Positions 24,281-24,855 of a stretch of DNA of 24,855 bases are shown in pieces. Each line of letters begins with the position of its first letter. The stretch's first letter is position 1. Under the pieces are notes generated by a model, which was given only the letters and a program-made list of their open reading frames with translations, did no database searches and was not told where the DNA came from. The stretch comes from Alistipes sp. CAG:435 (GTDB taxonomy: Bacteria; Bacteroidota; Bacteroidia; Bacteroidales; UBA932): contig FR893135.1 in the NCBI GenBank assembly GCA_000433355.1, positions 1-24,855 on the forward strand. Reading direction: 5' to 3'. The position numbers and the translations under genes are program-made.

Positions 24281-24855
24281 TCACCTTAAAGCCCCTATCT
24301 GCTCTTCGGTAAGCCCGGTCAACTGTAGGATCTGCCCTATCGGCATACCGATTTCAAGCATGGCCTTGGCTACTTCGGTCTTACCTTCGGTTATTCCTTC
24401 AGCCTTACCTTCAGCCTTACCTTGGGCCTTACCTTGGGCCATACCTTGGGCCATACCTTCAGCCATACCTTGGGCCATGCCTTGGGCCTTACCTTGGGCC
24501 ATGCCATCTGCGATTCCTTTGGCCTCTCCGTCGGCATAGCCTTTCTCGAAGCCCTTGCGCTCGGCGAATACGCGCTGCGCCAGAATGTCCCTCTCGTTCA
24601 TCTTGTCGATCTCGTATTTAAGTTTCTTCTCCTTGTCGAACGCCGCCACCTCGCACGCCTCGGCGAGCCGTCTGGAGATTCCTCCGGCCTCCTCGATCCA
24701 CTCCGGAATCTTTTGGAAGCCACCGCTGTTCCTGAATATGTAGAACAGCCTGTCGGACTCCGTCACGCACTCCTCCAGCGTCTTGGTGAACAGTGTCATC
24801 TCCACAAAGATAACACTAATTGTCTGATCCGCAACCATTCCGGTGCGTTTTTCGG
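24281..24855 (-). CDS. Rpn-family PD-(D/E)XK nuclease/transposase, C-terminal part (5' end beyond window)
   Basis: Only the C-terminal portion is in the window. An ATG at 24838 is in frame, but codons continue open to the window edge (EKRTG before the Met), and the first visible block (VIFVEMTLFTKTLEEC) matches the mid-protein strand/helix seen after the nuclease core in Rpn/PDDEXK_2-type proteins. So the gene very likely starts to the right and the catalytic residues are not visible. Then come a helical segment (SRRLAEACEVAAFDKEKKLK), the typical ERDILAQRVFAERKGFEKGY, a GxAxG tetrapeptide repeat and a short helix-turn tail (IGQILQLTGLTEEQIGALR) characteristic of this family. Members include RpnA-like recombination-promoting nucleases and are often multi-copy in Bacteroidales genomes. 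Whether the copy is intact cannot be judged here. Confidence 0.75.
   Translation of the reverse strand, partial: EKRTGMVADQTISVIFVEMTLFTKTLEECVTESDRLFYIFRNSGGFQKIPEWIEEAGGISRRLAEACEVAAFDKEKKLKYEIDKMNERDILAQRVFAERKGFEKGYADGEAKGIADGMAQGKAQGMAQGMAEGMAQGMAQGKAQGKAEGKAEGITEGKTEVAKAMLEIGMPIGQILQLTGLTEEQIGALR
24396..24503. repeat. 12-bp tandem repeat, nine units, within the Rpn-like gene
   Basis: Nine contiguous 12-mers alternate CCTTCAGCCTTA, CCTTGGGCCTTA, CCTTGGGCCATA and CCTTGGGCCATG (starts at 24396, 24408, 24420 and so on to 24492), with degenerate units on both sides. Being a multiple of three, each unit encodes one tetrapeptide (KAEG, KAQG, MAQG, MAEG on the minus strand), so copy-number change would keep the frame. 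Confidence 0.9.

Noticed and set aside
24396..24503. CRISPR-like array
   Set aside because: The units are 12 bp and contiguous with no spacers, and they lie in a coding frame giving tetrapeptide repeats.

Overview
The window is a stretch of a Bacteroidota chromosome, almost certainly order Bacteroidales, with roughly 53% G+C by eye. The evidence is two SusC/SusD outer-membrane pairs, lipoprotein signals followed by acidic residues as used for surface export in Bacteroidetes, several TAnnTTTG -7 promoter elements, a DUF6057-type membrane protein, and a Rpn-type PD-(D/E)XK 'transposase' with a GxAxG-rich tail. I cannot name the genus from the sequence alone. There are no tRNA, rRNA or CRISPR features.

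Layout, left to right. (1) 1-1255: a minus-strand outer-membrane beta-barrel gene (241-990), surrounded by palindromes: a 14-bp inverted repeat at 1-36, a REP-like palindrome at 145-178, and three TCCGG-core hairpins at 1056-1185. (2) 1256-6067: two minus-strand glycosidases, a GH3 lipoprotein (1256-3523) and a secreted GH31 enzyme (3686-6067). A 91-bp element with perfect 16-bp inverted ends lies between them. (3) 6191-10822: a plus-strand run of a chorismatase-like (FkbO/Hyg5 type) enzyme, a DUF6057-like polytopic membrane protein, and a lipoprotein beta-propeller with a single CxxCH haem motif. The last two genes overlap by one base. (4) 10828-16683, minus strand: a small lipoprotein, a rho-independent terminator, then susD1 and susC1. 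(5) 16684-17239: a 556-bp divergent control region. (6) 17240-24198, plus strand: susC2, susD2 and a surface lipoprotein in the SusE position, closed by a strong terminator. (7) 24281-24855, minus strand: the C-terminal part of a Rpn-family nuclease/transposase that runs off the window.

How the genes work together. The SusC/SusD pairs should bind oligosaccharides at the surface and import them through TonB-dependent pores, and the third lipoprotein of the right-hand operon is probably an auxiliary surface glycan-binding protein. The GH3 and GH31 enzymes carry signal peptides and probably trim oligosaccharides in the periplasm. GH31 plus GH3 would suit an alpha-substituted beta-glucan such as xyloglucan, or a mixed alpha/beta oligosaccharide, but no backbone-cleaving endo-enzyme or regulator (HTCS, ECF sigma/anti-sigma) is present, so the substrate is not assigned. 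Neither SusC has an N-terminal STN signalling domain.

The least ordinary features are the chorismatase / DUF6057 / CxxCH-propeller run, a REP-like palindrome inserted in frame inside the DUF6057 gene, two divergent susC genes with near-identical leaders and 5' ends, and a marked excess of the palindrome GAATATTC across the window.
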